Below, in pieces: positions 8,145 through 17,577 of a DNA stretch of 64,000 bases. The first letter of the stretch is position 1. Every line of letters begins with the position of its first letter. This stretch comes from Actinopolyspora mzabensis (lineage in GTDB: Bacteria > Actinomycetota > Actinomycetes > Mycobacteriales > Pseudonocardiaceae). Made by a program: the position numbers and the translations under genes. Under the pieces are notes generated by a model. That model saw only the letters and a list, made by a program, of their open reading frames with translations. It ran no database searches and was not told the origin of the DNA. The stretch covers positions 186,001-250,000 of the forward strand of contig NZ_FNFM01000008.1 of the NCBI RefSeq assembly GCF_900101095.1. The letters are read 5' to 3'.

Positions 8145-8987
8145 ATGAGTGAGGAGTCAGCGACCTCGGGGAAATTCACGCCGGAGAACGAGTCCGGGAG
8201 CGGAGCTCGGAAGTGGCGGACGTTCGTGGCGCTGGGTGACAGCTTCACGGAGGGGCTGAACGATCCGGGTCCCGACCGGGCGACGTTCCGGGGCTGGGCC
8301 GACAGGCTGGCGGAGCGGCTGGCGACCGAGCACCCCGGGCTGCGCTACGCCAACACGGCGGTGCGGGGGAAGTTGCTCGACCAGATCCTGCGGGAGCAGT
8401 TGCCACACGCCGTGGAGATGCGGCCGGATCTCGCCGCGTTCACCGCCGGGGGCAACGACATGATCCGACCGTTCGCCGACCCGGACGAGTTGGCGAGCCG
8501 CTTCGAGAGCGCGGTGGCCGAACTGCGTGCGACGGGGGCGGACGTGCTGATCGGCACCGGCTTCGACACGCGGCGGACGGCGGTGATGCGGCTGGTACGC
8601 GGCAAGGTCGGCACCTACAACTCACACCTCTGGGCGATCGCGCGGCGACACGGCTGCTATGTCGTGGACCTCTGGTCGATGCGGGTGCTACAGGATGAGC
8701 GTGCCTGGAGCGAGGACAGACTGCACCTGTCCCGGGAGGGACACCACCGCGTGGCACTGCACGCCGCGGAGATCCTGGGGCTGCGAGTGGACGAGGACTG
8801 GCGACAACCGTGGCCGTCTCGGACGGAGCGTTCCTGGTCGGAACGGCGCGGCGAGGATCTGCGCTGGATCGGTGAACATCTGGGGCCGTGGGTCGGCCGC
8901 CGGTTGCGCGGCACGTCCTCGGGAGACGGCAGAGAGCCCAAGCGACCCTCGCCGCGCCCCCTCCAGAGCGCTTCGGAGCACAGCTGA
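8145..8987 (+). CDS. SGNH/GDSL-family hydrolase
   Basis: Serine hydrolase of 280 residues with the SGNH blocks in order: VALGDSFTEGL carries the nucleophile serine (about residue 33), AFTAGGNDMI is block III with the asparagine, and SEDRLHLSREGHHRVA carries the catalytic Asp and His (about residue 200). Such enzymes act on esters or acetylated sugars; the substrate cannot be told. No signal peptide is visible, so it is probably cytoplasmic. The frame is open back to 8028, but ATG 8145 is preferred: an AAAGG-type site precedes it and homology starts soon after. Possible operators lie just upstream. Confidence 0.85.
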   Translation: MSEESATSGKFTPENESGSGARKWRTFVALGDSFTEGLNDPGPDRATFRGWADRLAERLATEHPGLRYANTAVRGKLLDQILREQLPHAVEMRPDLAAFTAGGNDMIRPFADPDELASRFESAVAELRATGADVLIGTGFDTRRTAVMRLVRGKVGTYNSHLWAIARRHGCYVVDLWSMRVLQDERAWSEDRLHLSREGHHRVALHAAEILGLRVDEDWRQPWPSRTERSWSERRGEDLRWIGEHLGPWVGRRLRGTSSGDGREPKRPSPRPLQSASEHS

Positions 8988-9093
8988 CCCTGCCGCGTCC
9001 GGAGCCGACGAAGCGCTACCGGTCACCGCCGGAACGGAGCGGCGACGGGTCGAACCGCCCGGCCCTCGGTGTGGGCCGGGCAGGAACGCGAGC

Positions 9094-9138
9094 GCGGACC
9101 CCGTGTCGTTGTGGAATCCCCCAGAACACGGAGTCCGC
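9094..9138. terminator. Hairpin between convergent genes
   Basis: Arms GCGGACCCCGTGT (9094-9106) and ACACGGAGTCCGC (9126-9138), one mismatch, 19-base loop. It lies in the 377-base gap between the convergent SGNH hydrolase and AfsR-like genes and probably ends transcription. Nothing else is recognised in that gap (8988-9364). Confidence 0.5.
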
Positions 9139-9364
9139 ACCCACCCCCATGTCCTTCCCGGTTCCGAAGAAGCCGGGAATAACCTGACCCCTTTGTTGTG
9201 GGCGGTGGACAACTCGACGGGTCGAGCTCTCCGCACCGCCTCTTCTCGGCCGACTCACGCCCCCCGAGAGCCGCCTCGGTGCGATCGTGACCGGGACCGA
9301 AACGGTCGGTCGGAACGCACATTCACACGTTGGCAGGTATCACTAAGAGCACGCTAAACGCTGA

Positions 9365-12265
9365 CTAAACGCCGGAGCAGCGCCGCACCTCGGCTTCCCC
9401 GGTGGGTGTCGCACCGAGGCGCAACCGTTCCCGCGGCTCCGCGGCGCGCGGCGAGCCGCCGGCCTCGAAAATGGACAGTGCCGTCTCCCATCGCCGCCGA
9501 GCCACCTGGTGATCCTCGCGCAGCGAGGCGACGTCACCCAACCCCAGATACGCCGCGGCCTGGCGCATGGTCGAGCCACAGCGCTGCGCCACTTCGAGCG
9601 CCTCCCCGTAGTAGCGTCGCGCGCTGTCGATCCTGTCCAGTTCGACACTCACTTCACCACAGTTGTTGAGCACCATGGCCAGAATTTCGAGATCGTCGGC
9701 TTCCCGGTAGCGTTTTTCGGCCTCGTGCAGGTACGTCAGCGCCTCCGCACGGTTGCCGATCACCTGCTCCACCTGGGCCAGATTGTTCAGTGCTCCCGCT
9801 TCCCGGTACCGGTCCCCCAGCGACCGGTAGGTCCGCAGCGCGTCCTCACAGTGCTGCCGCGCTTCCGGGTAGCGTCCCAGCCGGAACAGCGCGCTGGCCA
9901 TGTTGACCTGCGTCATGGCCAGCTCGCCGCAGTCGGACAGCTTCGTCGCGAGCCGCTGGGACTCCGCGTAGTAGCTCAGGGCCACCTCGGGGCTGCCCGA
10001 GCGGGAGTGCACCACCCCGAGCCCGGCCAGCATCAGTACCGTGCCGGTCTCGTCGCCGATGCGGCGCGCCGATTCGAGTCCGCTGGTGTAGATGGTCACC
10101 CAGTCCTCCCAGGGGCACCGAACCATCAGGTAGTTGAACTGCAGGCGCACCAGCCACCAGGCCATCCGGTGCCATCGCCGGTCGGCTGCCGTTTCGATGG
10201 CGGCCACCAGGTTGGGCCACTCGGCGTCGAACCACTCCAGCGCATCGGCCCTGCCGGTGATCTCCGGAACCTCCCACTCCGTCGCCGAGAAGTCCAACTC
10301 GTCACGCGGTGGGCGCAGAAATCTCCTGGCATGGTCGGCGGCGGTGAGGTAGTGCTCCAGCAGCCCGCGCAGCGCGGTCTCCGATTCCTCCCCGGTCTCG
10401 TCTGCGGCGGCGAACACGAGTTCGCGCGCGTAGACCCGTAACAGGTCGTGCATCGCGAACCGGTCCGGCCTGGGTTCGCTGATGAGGTGGGCCAGTGTCA
10501 GTGCTCGCAGTCTGCGGCGGGCCGTCTCGGGCTCGGTGCCGCACAGCGCGGCCACCGCGTGCGCGGTGAAGGTGTGGCCGGGAACCAGCCCCAACAGCCG
10601 GAATGTCCACGCCTGGCTGGGGTGCAGGTTGCGGTAGGAGATGTCGAAGGCGCGGCGGACGCTGATGTCGGTGTCGTCGATGTCGAGCCCGGTGAGCCGG
10701 TTTTGCTCGTCGGTGAGCTCGCCGACGAGGTCGCCCACCGCGCGCCCTGGGTTGGCAGCCAGTCGCGCGGCGGCGATGCGCAACGCCAGCGGCAGCCCGC
10801 CGCACAGGGCGGCGAGTTTTCGCGCGGCCTGCGGCTCGGAGCGGGATCTGCCCGGCACACCTGCCCGGTCCAGCAGCTCCACGGCCGCGGTGGTGGGCAG
10901 GGTCTCCAGCGGCAGCGCCCTGGCCCCGCTGCGCACCACCAGACCGTCGAGTCGTTTCCTGCTGGTGACCAGCACGAACGATCCGTCGCTGCTGGGTAAC
11001 AGCGGGCTCACCTGCTCGGCGTCCCTGGCGTCGTCGAGCAGGATGAGCACGCGGCGCCGCGCCAACTGCGAGCGGTACAGGGCTACCCGTTCGTTCAGGT
11101 CGATCGGTATGGCGTCGTCGGCGATGCCCAGGCTCTTGAGGAAACCGGTGAGCACCTCACCCGGTGGGAGCGGGGAACGCTCGTGGTCGAAGCCGCGCAG
11201 CGAGGCGTAGAGCTGGCCGTCCGGGAAGCGGTGCGCGACTCGGTGGGCCCAGGTGACCGCCAACGCGCTCTTGCCGATCCCGGCGATGCCGGTGATCGCG
11301 GCGAGCACGCTGGCCGATTCGCTGTCCTGTTCGGACAGCATCCGGTCCAGCGCCGCGGACTCGGTGGTCCTTCCGACGAAACCTGCCACCGGCGGGGGCA
11401 GCTCGGCCGGTCGTACCGGGGTCACGTCACAGGCGGGGGTGGCGGAGGCTGCGACGGCCCGGTTCGGGGCGGTCAGCGTCTCGTCGTCGCGCAGCAGTCG
11501 TTCGTACAGCGAGCGCAGTTCCGGCCCCGGATCGATGCCGAGTTCGTCGGCCAGCAGTTCCCGCAGCGTGTGATAGCAGGACTGGGCCCTGGCACGTTGT
11601 CCCGATCGGTAGTAGGCGAGCATCAACTGGCCGGTGAGCCGCTCGCGCAGTGGGTGCTTCTCGACCAGCTCGGACAGCTCGACGAGAATCCCGTGGTGTT
11701 CGCCCAGTTCCAGATCGGCCCCGATGCGCTCCTCCAGCGCCACCATGCGCAGTTCGTCCAGGTTGGGGGCGACCATGCGGTGCAGCCGCTCCGAGGAGAT
11801 GTCGGAGAGCACCGGGCCACGCCACAGCCACAGTGCGCGGGAGAGCACTCGGGAACGTTCTCCGGGTTCGAGGTTTCCGGCCTGGTTGACAAGGGCTCGA
11901 GCCCGGTGCGCGTCGATCCGGTCGCTGTCCACCTGGAGCAGGTATCCGGGGGCACGGGTGACCAGCGCGGGGTTTTCCGGATCCGCGGTGCCTTCCTCGG
12001 GGGTGAACAGCTTGCGAATACGCGACACGTAGCCGTGGACGATGGTCCGCGCCGTGCGCGGTGGTTGCTCCCCCCAAAGGGTGTCGATCAAGCTGTCCAT
12101 CGACACGACCTGGTTCGGTTCGAGCAGCAGGCAGGCCAACGCACTGCGCATCGCCGAGTTGCCCAACGGCTGCAGTTGCCCGCCGTAACGCACTTCGAGC
12201 GGCCCGAGTAGCCCGAACTCGTAGCCGCTCTTCGGGTGCTCGGCCGGGTTGTCGTGCGGTGGCAT
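9365..12265 (-). CDS. AfsR/SARP-family regulator (DNA-binding, BTAD, NB-ARC, TPR)
   Basis: A 966-residue signal-integrating activator with the AfsR layout. Residues about 15-100 form an OmpR-like winged helix (FGLLGPLEVRYGG to SRIRKLF); 110-260 are the bacterial activation domain (BTAD, ending LGIDPGPELRSLYERLL); 290-600 are an NB-ARC ATPase with the P-loop GIAGIGKSALAV near residue 325 and the Walker B-like RVLILLDDARD; 680-950 are TPR repeats. AfsR-type proteins control secondary metabolism or morphology in streptomycetes. No biosynthetic cluster is adjacent, so the targets are unknown. It is divergent from the ADP-ribosylglycohydrolase homologue; the 311-base gap is relatively AT-rich near 12390-12480. 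Confidence 0.9.
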   Translation of the reverse strand: MPPHDNPAEHPKSGYEFGLLGPLEVRYGGQLQPLGNSAMRSALACLLLEPNQVVSMDSLIDTLWGEQPPRTARTIVHGYVSRIRKLFTPEEGTADPENPALVTRAPGYLLQVDSDRIDAHRARALVNQAGNLEPGERSRVLSRALWLWRGPVLSDISSERLHRMVAPNLDELRMVALEERIGADLELGEHHGILVELSELVEKHPLRERLTGQLMLAYYRSGQRARAQSCYHTLRELLADELGIDPGPELRSLYERLLRDDETLTAPNRAVAASATPACDVTPVRPAELPPPVAGFVGRTTESAALDRMLSEQDSESASVLAAITGIAGIGKSALAVTWAHRVAHRFPDGQLYASLRGFDHERSPLPPGEVLTGFLKSLGIADDAIPIDLNERVALYRSQLARRRVLILLDDARDAEQVSPLLPSSDGSFVLVTSRKRLDGLVVRSGARALPLETLPTTAAVELLDRAGVPGRSRSEPQAARKLAALCGGLPLALRIAAARLAANPGRAVGDLVGELTDEQNRLTGLDIDDTDISVRRAFDISYRNLHPSQAWTFRLLGLVPGHTFTAHAVAALCGTEPETARRRLRALTLAHLISEPRPDRFAMHDLLRVYARELVFAAADETGEESETALRGLLEHYLTAADHARRFLRPPRDELDFSATEWEVPEITGRADALEWFDAEWPNLVAAIETAADRRWHRMAWWLVRLQFNYLMVRCPWEDWVTIYTSGLESARRIGDETGTVLMLAGLGVVHSRSGSPEVALSYYAESQRLATKLSDCGELAMTQVNMASALFRLGRYPEARQHCEDALRTYRSLGDRYREAGALNNLAQVEQVIGNRAEALTYLHEAEKRYREADDLEILAMVLNNCGEVSVELDRIDSARRYYGEALEVAQRCGSTMRQAAAYLGLGDVASLREDHQVARRRWETALSIFEAGGSPRAAEPRERLRLGATPTGEAEVRRCSGV

Positions 12266-12480
12266 ATCCCCCCGAAGCTCGATCCCACTTTCGCGTATAT
12301 CTTTCCCGGTTCCGTGCCGGCGATCGCAGGGGTGTCGCCCCGCGAACGACCGGCCCGAAACCGACCCACGTTAACCACTAAAACCGACAAACGTGTTCGG
12401 ATTCACCCGGCTTCACCCCAACAGACTAAGATCAACTTTCATATTTCGCCGAACATCACAATCTGTGAGCAAACTCCACC

Positions 12481-12492
12481 GTGCAATTGCAC
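12481..12492. promoter_or_regulatory. Perfect 12-base palindrome upstream of the glycohydrolase homologue
   Basis: GTGCAATTGCAC is fully self-complementary and lies 85 bases before the chosen start of the next gene, in the divergent region shared with the AfsR-like gene. It could bind a dimeric regulator; there is no direct support beyond symmetry and position. The rest of 12266-12576 shows nothing else recognisable. Confidence 0.3.
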
Positions 12493-12576
12493 AGATCGCT
12501 ACCAAGTGGCTGTGACGGGCCAGTAGAGTCGGGTGAGGATCAGAACGCGCGCAAGACCACTGTGGAGGTATCCCGG

Positions 12577-13611
12577 GTGTCGACGTCGTCCACGGTGGTG
12601 GATCGTGCCGTGGGGTGCTTGCTCGGTGCGGCGCTGGGCGACTCCCTCGGAGTTCCGGTCGAGTTCGAGGAGCACGGCGACATCCGTGCGCGCTACGGTC
12701 CCGACGGAGTAACCGAACCACCGGCGCAGGCACTGCTCGGCGACGCCGCGCAGATGCTGCTGTTCACCGGCGAGGGATACCTGCACGCCTGGGCTACCGG
12801 CAACAACGGCGGCCGGTGGCGGCCGGTGGAGGCGACGGGCGCCGCCTATCGCAGGTGGCTGCTGACCCAGCAGGAGGACAAACCGCACTACGGCGCGACC
12901 GGCCTGCTGGCCGAGCCGGAGCTCTACGTGAACCGCTCCCCTGGCCTGACCAGCCTGCGAGCGCTGCAGGAGGACCTGCTGGGAACCCCCGAGGAACCGA
13001 TCAACAGTTCCAAGGGCTGCGGCGCGGTGGACCGCGCGGCCGGAGCCGGATTCGCACCCACCGTCGAGATGTCCTACACACTGGGCTGCCAGTTCGGCGC
13101 GCTGACCCACGGCGCTCCCGGGGGATGGGCTTCGGCGGGAGCCATGGCCGCGCTGATTCACCTGCTGGCGGTGCAGGGCAGGCGAATTCCGCATGCGGTG
13201 GACCAAGCGGCGGGCAGGGTGCTGCGGGAGGACGGCGAGACCGCCACGGGACTGGCCGACGCCGCGACCCTCGCCCGCATCGACGTGCGCACGGCATACG
13301 TCCAGCGGCTGGGACAGGGCTGGGTCGGCCCGGAGGCGCTGGCCATAGGGGCCTACTGCGCGCTGGCCCTGCCCAAGCGCGAACAGTTCCGCGACGCGCT
13401 GTGGCTGGCCGCCAACCACTCGGGGCACAGCGACACCACCGCGGCCATCACCGGAGCGATCCTGGGTGCCAGGCACGGCACCGCCGCGCTGCCGCGGGAC
13501 TGGCTCAACCGGCTGGAGCTGGCCGACGTGATAGAGCGGATCGGCCATGACCTCGGCGCGTCCTGCGTGGGCGAGAAGTTCAACGACCGGCGGTACCTGA
13601 GCCTGGGTTGA
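12577..13611 (+). CDS. ADP-ribosylglycohydrolase homologue with altered metal motifs
   Basis: About 344 residues with the all-helical DraG/ARH fold: N-terminal GCLLGAALGDSLGVPVEFEE, middle NSSKGCGAVDR and C-terminal ANHSGHSDTTAAITGAILGA. Family members remove ADP-ribose from proteins using two metal ions held by a TDDT motif near the N terminus and a GD(S/T)D(S/T) motif near the C terminus. Here the first reads GDAAQMLLFT and the second GHSDTT, so at least three ligand positions differ and activity is doubtful. The GTG at 12577 is chosen because GGAGG lies eight bases upstream; the frame is open to 12481. It has no co-transcribed partner. Confidence 0.8.
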   Translation: MSTSSTVVDRAVGCLLGAALGDSLGVPVEFEEHGDIRARYGPDGVTEPPAQALLGDAAQMLLFTGEGYLHAWATGNNGGRWRPVEATGAAYRRWLLTQQEDKPHYGATGLLAEPELYVNRSPGLTSLRALQEDLLGTPEEPINSSKGCGAVDRAAGAGFAPTVEMSYTLGCQFGALTHGAPGGWASAGAMAALIHLLAVQGRRIPHAVDQAAGRVLREDGETATGLADAATLARIDVRTAYVQRLGQGWVGPEALAIGAYCALALPKREQFRDALWLAANHSGHSDTTAAITGAILGARHGTAALPRDWLNRLELADVIERIGHDLGASCVGEKFNDRRYLSLG

Positions 13612-13687
13612 GCGCCGCCCCGGCGACGTCGCACCGAGGACGACCACTCCCGCGGCTACGGGGCCGCTGCTCGCTCGGCCCCTCGGT

Positions 13688-14080
13688 TCACTCCTCCTCG
13701 GTCACCAGGGGATACACCCCGTTCTCGTCGTGCACCTCCCTGCCGGTGACCGGCGGGTTGAACACGCAGACCGTGCGCATGTCGGTCCTGGGGCGCACCT
13801 GATGCTTGTCGTGCTCGTCGAGCAGGTACAGCGAGCCCGGCCCGAGGGAATGCGTCTCCCCGGTGGCGTGCTCGGTGATCTCGCCCTCGCCCTCGTACAC
13901 GAACACCGCCTCGATGTGGTTGGCGTACCAGAACTCGTTGACCGTGCCCGCGTACAGCGTGGTCTCGTGCACCGAGAACCCGGCCTTCTCCTTGGCGAGG
14001 ATGATCCGTTTGCTGCGCCAGTTCTCGGTTTTGATGTCGGATTCGGTGTCCTCGACGTCGCGGACGGTACGAACGATCAA
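13688..14080 (-). CDS. ectC: L-ectoine synthase
   Basis: EctC closes N-gamma-acetyl-diaminobutyrate into ectoine, the last step of compatible-solute synthesis. The 130 residues are full length and match the cupin fold throughout: [12 protein letters not shown] at the start, [36 protein letters not shown] by eye in the middle with the metal-region His/Glu residues [13 protein letters not shown], and [12 protein letters not shown] plus [22 protein letters not shown] near the end. It lies 60 bases after ectB in an ectA-ectB-ectC operon. No ectD hydroxylase follows; the next gene is convergent, so 5-hydroxyectoine is not made from this locus. Confidence 0.97.
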   Translation of the reverse strand: MIVRTVRDVEDTESDIKTENWRSKRIILAKEKAGFSVHETTLYAGTVNEFWYANHIEAVFVYEGEGEITEHATGETHSLGPGSLYLLDEHDKHQVRPRTDMRTVCVFNPPVTGREVHDENGVYPLVTEEE

Positions 14081-14140
14081 CTCGTCTCCTCGGTGTTTCG
14101 GGGTTCTCGGGGCGGTTTCGGGGTTCTCGGCGCGGGTGCT

Positions 14141-15388
14141 TCAGGCCAGTACCGAGCGCACGGAGTCCTGAACGATCCGGAGGCCCCGCTCCAGCTCGTC
14201 CTCGGTGATCGTCAACGGGGGCATCACCTTGACCACCTCGTCGCTGGGACCGGAGGTCTCCAGGATCATCCCCCGGTCGAAGGCGGCCTTGGCTACCTTG
14301 CCCGCCATCTCGGGCTCGGCGAAACCGAGGCCGCGTGCTAGGCCACGCCCCTTGGCCAGCAGGCCGGGGTAGTCGGAGCCGAGTTCCAGCAGCGCCTCGC
14401 CGACGCGCTCGCCCTTGGCGAGGGTGGCGCGTTCCAGTTCGTCGTCGCTCCAGTACTGCCGCAGCGCCTCGGTGGCCGTGACCAGGGCCGGGTTGTTGCC
14501 GCGGAAGGTGCCGTTGTGCTCGCCGGGTTCCCAGACGTCGTGTTCCGGCTTGATCAGGGTCAGCGCCAGCGGACTCCCGTAACCGCCGATGGACTTGGAC
14601 AGGCAGACGATGTCCGGCTCGATGCCCGCCTGCTCGAAGCTGAAGAACGGGCCGGTCCTGCCGCAGCCCATCTGCACGTCGTCGACGATGAGCAGGATGC
14701 CGTGCCGCTCGCACAGCTCGGACAGCCCGCGCAGCCACTCGGCGCGGGTGTCGTTGATGCCGCCCTCGCCCTGCAGGGTCTCCACGATCACCGCGGCGGG
14801 CGCGTTCAGGCCGCTGCCGCTGTCCTGCAACAACGACTCGAAGTAGAGGAAGTCGTCTACCTGGCCGTCGAAGTAGTTGTCGTAGGGCATCGGCGTGGCG
14901 TGCACCAGCGGGACGCCCGCCCCGCCGCGCTTCATCGAGTTGCCGGTGACCGAGAGCGAGCCCAGCGTCATGCCGTGGAAGGCGTTGGTGAAGCTGATGA
15001 TCGACTCGCGTCCGGTGATCTTGCGTGCCAGCTTCAGCGCGGCCTCGACCGAGTTGGTGCCCGTGGGCCCGGGGAACTGCACCTTGTAGTTGAGCCCGCG
15101 CGGCCGGAACAGCTTCTCGTCGATGGTGCGCAGGAACTCGCCCCTGGCGACCGTGGCCTGGTCGAGCCCGTGGTGTATCCCGTCCCGCTCGATGTATTCG
15201 ATCAGTTTGCGTTTGAGCAGCGGGTTGTTGTGCCCGTAGTTGAGCGCGCCCGCCCCCGCGAAGAAGTCGAGGTAGGCGTGCCCGTGCTCGTCGTAGATCC
15301 AGCTGCCCAGCGCACGATCGAAGACCGCGGGCCAGGTCCGGCTGTAGCTGCGGACCTCTGATTCCTGGGTTGCGAAGACGTCTTTCAC
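14141..15388 (-). CDS. ectB: Diaminobutyrate-2-oxoglutarate transaminase
   Basis: EctB transfers an amino group to L-aspartate-semialdehyde to give 2,4-diaminobutyrate, the first committed step of ectoine synthesis. Class III PLP aminotransferase of 415 residues: [18 protein letters not shown] binds cofactor phosphate, [15 protein letters not shown] holds the cofactor-ring aspartate, and [11 protein letters not shown] the Schiff-base lysine. The GTG at 15388 is selected because GGAGG stands just upstream and [16 protein letters not shown] is the usual EctB beginning; the open frame extends further but is not conserved. It is 145 bases downstream of ectA. Confidence 0.96.
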   Translation of the reverse strand: MKDVFATQESEVRSYSRTWPAVFDRALGSWIYDEHGHAYLDFFAGAGALNYGHNNPLLKRKLIEYIERDGIHHGLDQATVARGEFLRTIDEKLFRPRGLNYKVQFPGPTGTNSVEAALKLARKITGRESIISFTNAFHGMTLGSLSVTGNSMKRGGAGVPLVHATPMPYDNYFDGQVDDFLYFESLLQDSGSGLNAPAAVIVETLQGEGGINDTRAEWLRGLSELCERHGILLIVDDVQMGCGRTGPFFSFEQAGIEPDIVCLSKSIGGYGSPLALTLIKPEHDVWEPGEHNGTFRGNNPALVTATEALRQYWSDDELERATLAKGERVGEALLELGSDYPGLLAKGRGLARGLGFAEPEMAGKVAKAAFDRGMILETSGPSDEVVKVMPPLTITEDELERGLRIVQDSVRSVLA

Positions 15389-15533
15389 GATCCTCCGTTC
15401 GGTCCGGTTCGAAGCGCTCGTGACGCCTCGGCCGCCGGGCCGGTTGGGTGTCGTGCCGTGCGTGCGCACGGCTGGATGGTTCGCGGCTCGGGTTTTCACC
15501 GCGAACCGGCTCGGGTGGGTGTGGTGTGGAACC

Positions 15534-16118
15534 TCACACGACGGACTCCGTGGGCGTGCCGGGTGCCGTGGCACCGGCGGTGGCGAACGGTCCGATGCGG
15601 TAGAGGTCCTCGCCGAAGTGGGAGTCCGGGAAGAGCTCGGCCGGGAACAGCGGGCTCACCTCGAGCGGAGCGCCGTGGTCGCGCGCCAGCGCGGAGAAGA
15701 GGTTGATCGAGGCCGCGTTGTCGGCGGTGATGGTGGTTTCCAGGTAGCGGATGCCGTTCCGCGCCGCCGTGTCGAGCAGTCGTTCCAGCAGCCGGCTCGC
15801 CACCCCGCGACCGCGCAGCTCCGCGTCGACGCCGATCTGCCACACCACGAGGGTGTTCACGGCGTCGGGTCGGACGTATCCGATCGCGAAGCCCACCACC
15901 CCGTCGTGCGAACGCGCCACCAACGAGGTGGTCGCGAAATCGCGGCACCACAGCAGGTATGCGTAGGGGGAGTTGACATCCAGCACCCCCGAATCACGCG
16001 TGATCCGGTACAGCTCCGGGCCGTCCGCGACGGTCGGAGTGTCGATCTCCACCCGCCCGGCTGACCCACTCACGCCATCGGGCCGTGCGCCACGATGGCC
16101 AGGATTTTCGCCGGTCAT
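15534..16118 (-). CDS. ectA: L-2,4-diaminobutyrate acetyltransferase
   Basis: EctA acetylates diaminobutyrate with acetyl-CoA. GNAT fold in 194 residues: [18 protein letters not shown] at the start, the acceptor-site segment [13 protein letters not shown], and the acetyl-CoA loop [21 protein letters not shown] (R/Q-x-x-G-x-G/A pattern). EctA specificity is supported by the strongly conserved NSPYAY..LW.DF signature and by ectB and ectC directly downstream. The first 20 residues are variable. Its promoter should lie in the AT-richer 400-base gap upstream (16119-16524), which also contains a LacI-like palindrome. Confidence 0.95.
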   Translation of the reverse strand: MTGENPGHRGARPDGVSGSAGRVEIDTPTVADGPELYRITRDSGVLDVNSPYAYLLWCRDFATTSLVARSHDGVVGFAIGYVRPDAVNTLVVWQIGVDAELRGRGVASRLLERLLDTAARNGIRYLETTITADNAASINLFSALARDHGAPLEVSPLFPAELFPDSHFGEDLYRIGPFATAGATAPGTPTESVV

Positions 16119-16283
16119 GTCTCACGAAACTAACCACGCACCGGTGAAATCGCCAGGCGAGAAAAGATCGACATTTCCACCACCAGGCGTGGAGCGAAAT
16201 ACCCCGTGACAAGCACAACAAATTTCTTGCGACCGCGGGGCATGGTCGCTGACGGCGAGCTCCGCTTATCCCGAAAAGATCAA

Positions 16284-16297
16284 TGCAAGCGCTTTGA
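16284..16297. promoter_or_regulatory. LacI/cre-like palindrome upstream of ectA
   Basis: TGCAAGCGCTTTGA, centred on the perfect palindrome AAGCGCTT, resembles LacI-family operator sequences. It lies 166 bases before the ectA start in a 406-base gap that is clearly richer in A and T than the surroundings. No clear -35/-10 pair could be fixed. Function is a guess. Confidence 0.3.
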
Positions 16298-16524
16298 ACT
16301 GCGAAAACAGCGAAAATATCCATTTTTCGCACTGGATACGATCATTGCCCCGTGCCGCGACCGATTTCCACGGTAACGAGACACCGAGAGTTCGGGAAAG
16401 ATCAATTCTCGGCCCGAAACAACGCGGGCGGAAGTCCCAAAAATTGTGGTTCCGAACACATTTCCCCGCCGCCGGGAACGGCGACGGGGAAACCGAGTGG
16501 AGCTGTCGCGGGGAGGAAACCGCG

Positions 16525-17274
16525 TCACACGCCCGCGAGGGAGCCGATCCAGCTGCTGTAGCTGGTCACGTTGGTGTAGGCGGTACGCGAGGAGCGGTCG
16601 CTGGTGGAGGCCACTCCCACCTGCACGTACTCCCCGTCGGCGGCGGTGGCGAACATCGGGCCACCGGAGTCACCTCCCGCGGGGATACCGTCACCGCGGT
16701 AGGCGCAGATCGCGGTTCCGCCGCGGTAGTCGGAGCAGGAGGTGTCGGTCACGGTCACGTCGGCGACCTTCAGCCGCTGGGACTGGCACTCGATCTCGGG
16801 GCGGTCGGTGCAGGTGGCGCCCCAGCCGTAGGTCTGCACGGTCTCGCCGACCTCGGCGGCACCGGGGGCGCCGATCGGGGCGTACTCGACGTCGACCGAA
16901 CTGCCCACATTGACCAGTGCCAGGTCGGCGCTGGGATGGACGTTCACCCCGCCCGGGACGGCGAACACCTCACGGCCCTGGGTCTGGTCGAGGCTGCCCA
17001 CTCGGAAGCTGACCTGATTGGCGCCCTGGACACAGTGCTGCGCGGTGAGTATCCACTTCGGAGCGATCACCGAGGCGCTGCACGCCTGCCTGCCGTCGGC
17101 GAACATCCGCGCCGCCCACGGGGCATCGTCGGCGTAGCTACCGTCGATGATCATCGTCTCCGGGCCGGAGTCATCGGCGACCGGCGCGGAGACGGCTGCC
17201 TGGGCCGGAGCGGCCATGCCGACCGCGATCAGTGCGGCGGCGGCAGTCCGGGTGAGGATTCTTGCTAGTGACAA
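16525..17274 (-). CDS. Secreted trypsin-like serine protease (S1)
   Basis: Exported chymotrypsin-fold protease of 249 residues. A signal peptide (SLARILTRTAAAALIAVGM to AQA) is followed by a short propeptide-like stretch and the mature start IIDGSYADDAPW. The catalytic triad is visible: His in ILTAQHC, Asp in PSADLALV, Ser in GIPAGGDSGGP. Cysteines flanking the histidine and serine suggest the usual disulfides. TTG at 17274 is chosen because AAAGGAG lies just upstream and the signal peptide begins there; the longer reading to 17490 would bury the signal. Substrates are unknown. No linked inhibitor gene is seen. Confidence 0.88.
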   Translation of the reverse strand: MSLARILTRTAAAALIAVGMAAPAQAAVSAPVADDSGPETMIIDGSYADDAPWAARMFADGRQACSASVIAPKWILTAQHCVQGANQVSFRVGSLDQTQGREVFAVPGGVNVHPSADLALVNVGSSVDVEYAPIGAPGAAEVGETVQTYGWGATCTDRPEIECQSQRLKVADVTVTDTSCSDYRGGTAICAYRGDGIPAGGDSGGPMFATAADGEYVQVGVASTSDRSSRTAYTNVTSYSSWIGSLAGV

Positions 17275-17508
17275 GCTGGGGCTCCTTTTGGGACAGCAGC
17301 TGTGTCGCTGCGTGATCAGGACACCCCTAAAGATCACTCGATCGAGTGGCGGAATCAACAATTTGGTCACTAATCGCCAACGAAGCATGTGACCTGGTAA
17401 CGCTCGAAACCGGGCTGCCCTCGACCGTTCCGGGCCGACCCGGAAACGGATGGCCCCCACGAACCACGCACGTGTCCCCTGCACGTGCATCGGATGCGCG
17501 CTCGGCGC

Positions 17509-17536
17509 GGCGTCGATTTCTCGCGAAATCGACGCC
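17509..17536. repeat. Dispersed intergenic palindrome, copy 3
   Basis: The most symmetric copy: GGCGTCGATTTC (17509-17520) and GAAATCGACGCC (17525-17536) are perfect inverse complements around TCGC. It lies between the protease promoter region and the end of the methyltransferase gene. Confidence 0.75.
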
Positions 17537-17577
17537 CCGAGCGACCACCTGAGCCTCCCGAGCGCCGAGAACCTTTC

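Noticed and set aside
13619-13687. Search for ectD after ectC
   Set aside because: Only a 68-base gap remains before the convergent glycohydrolase homologue; no ectoine hydroxylase is in the window.
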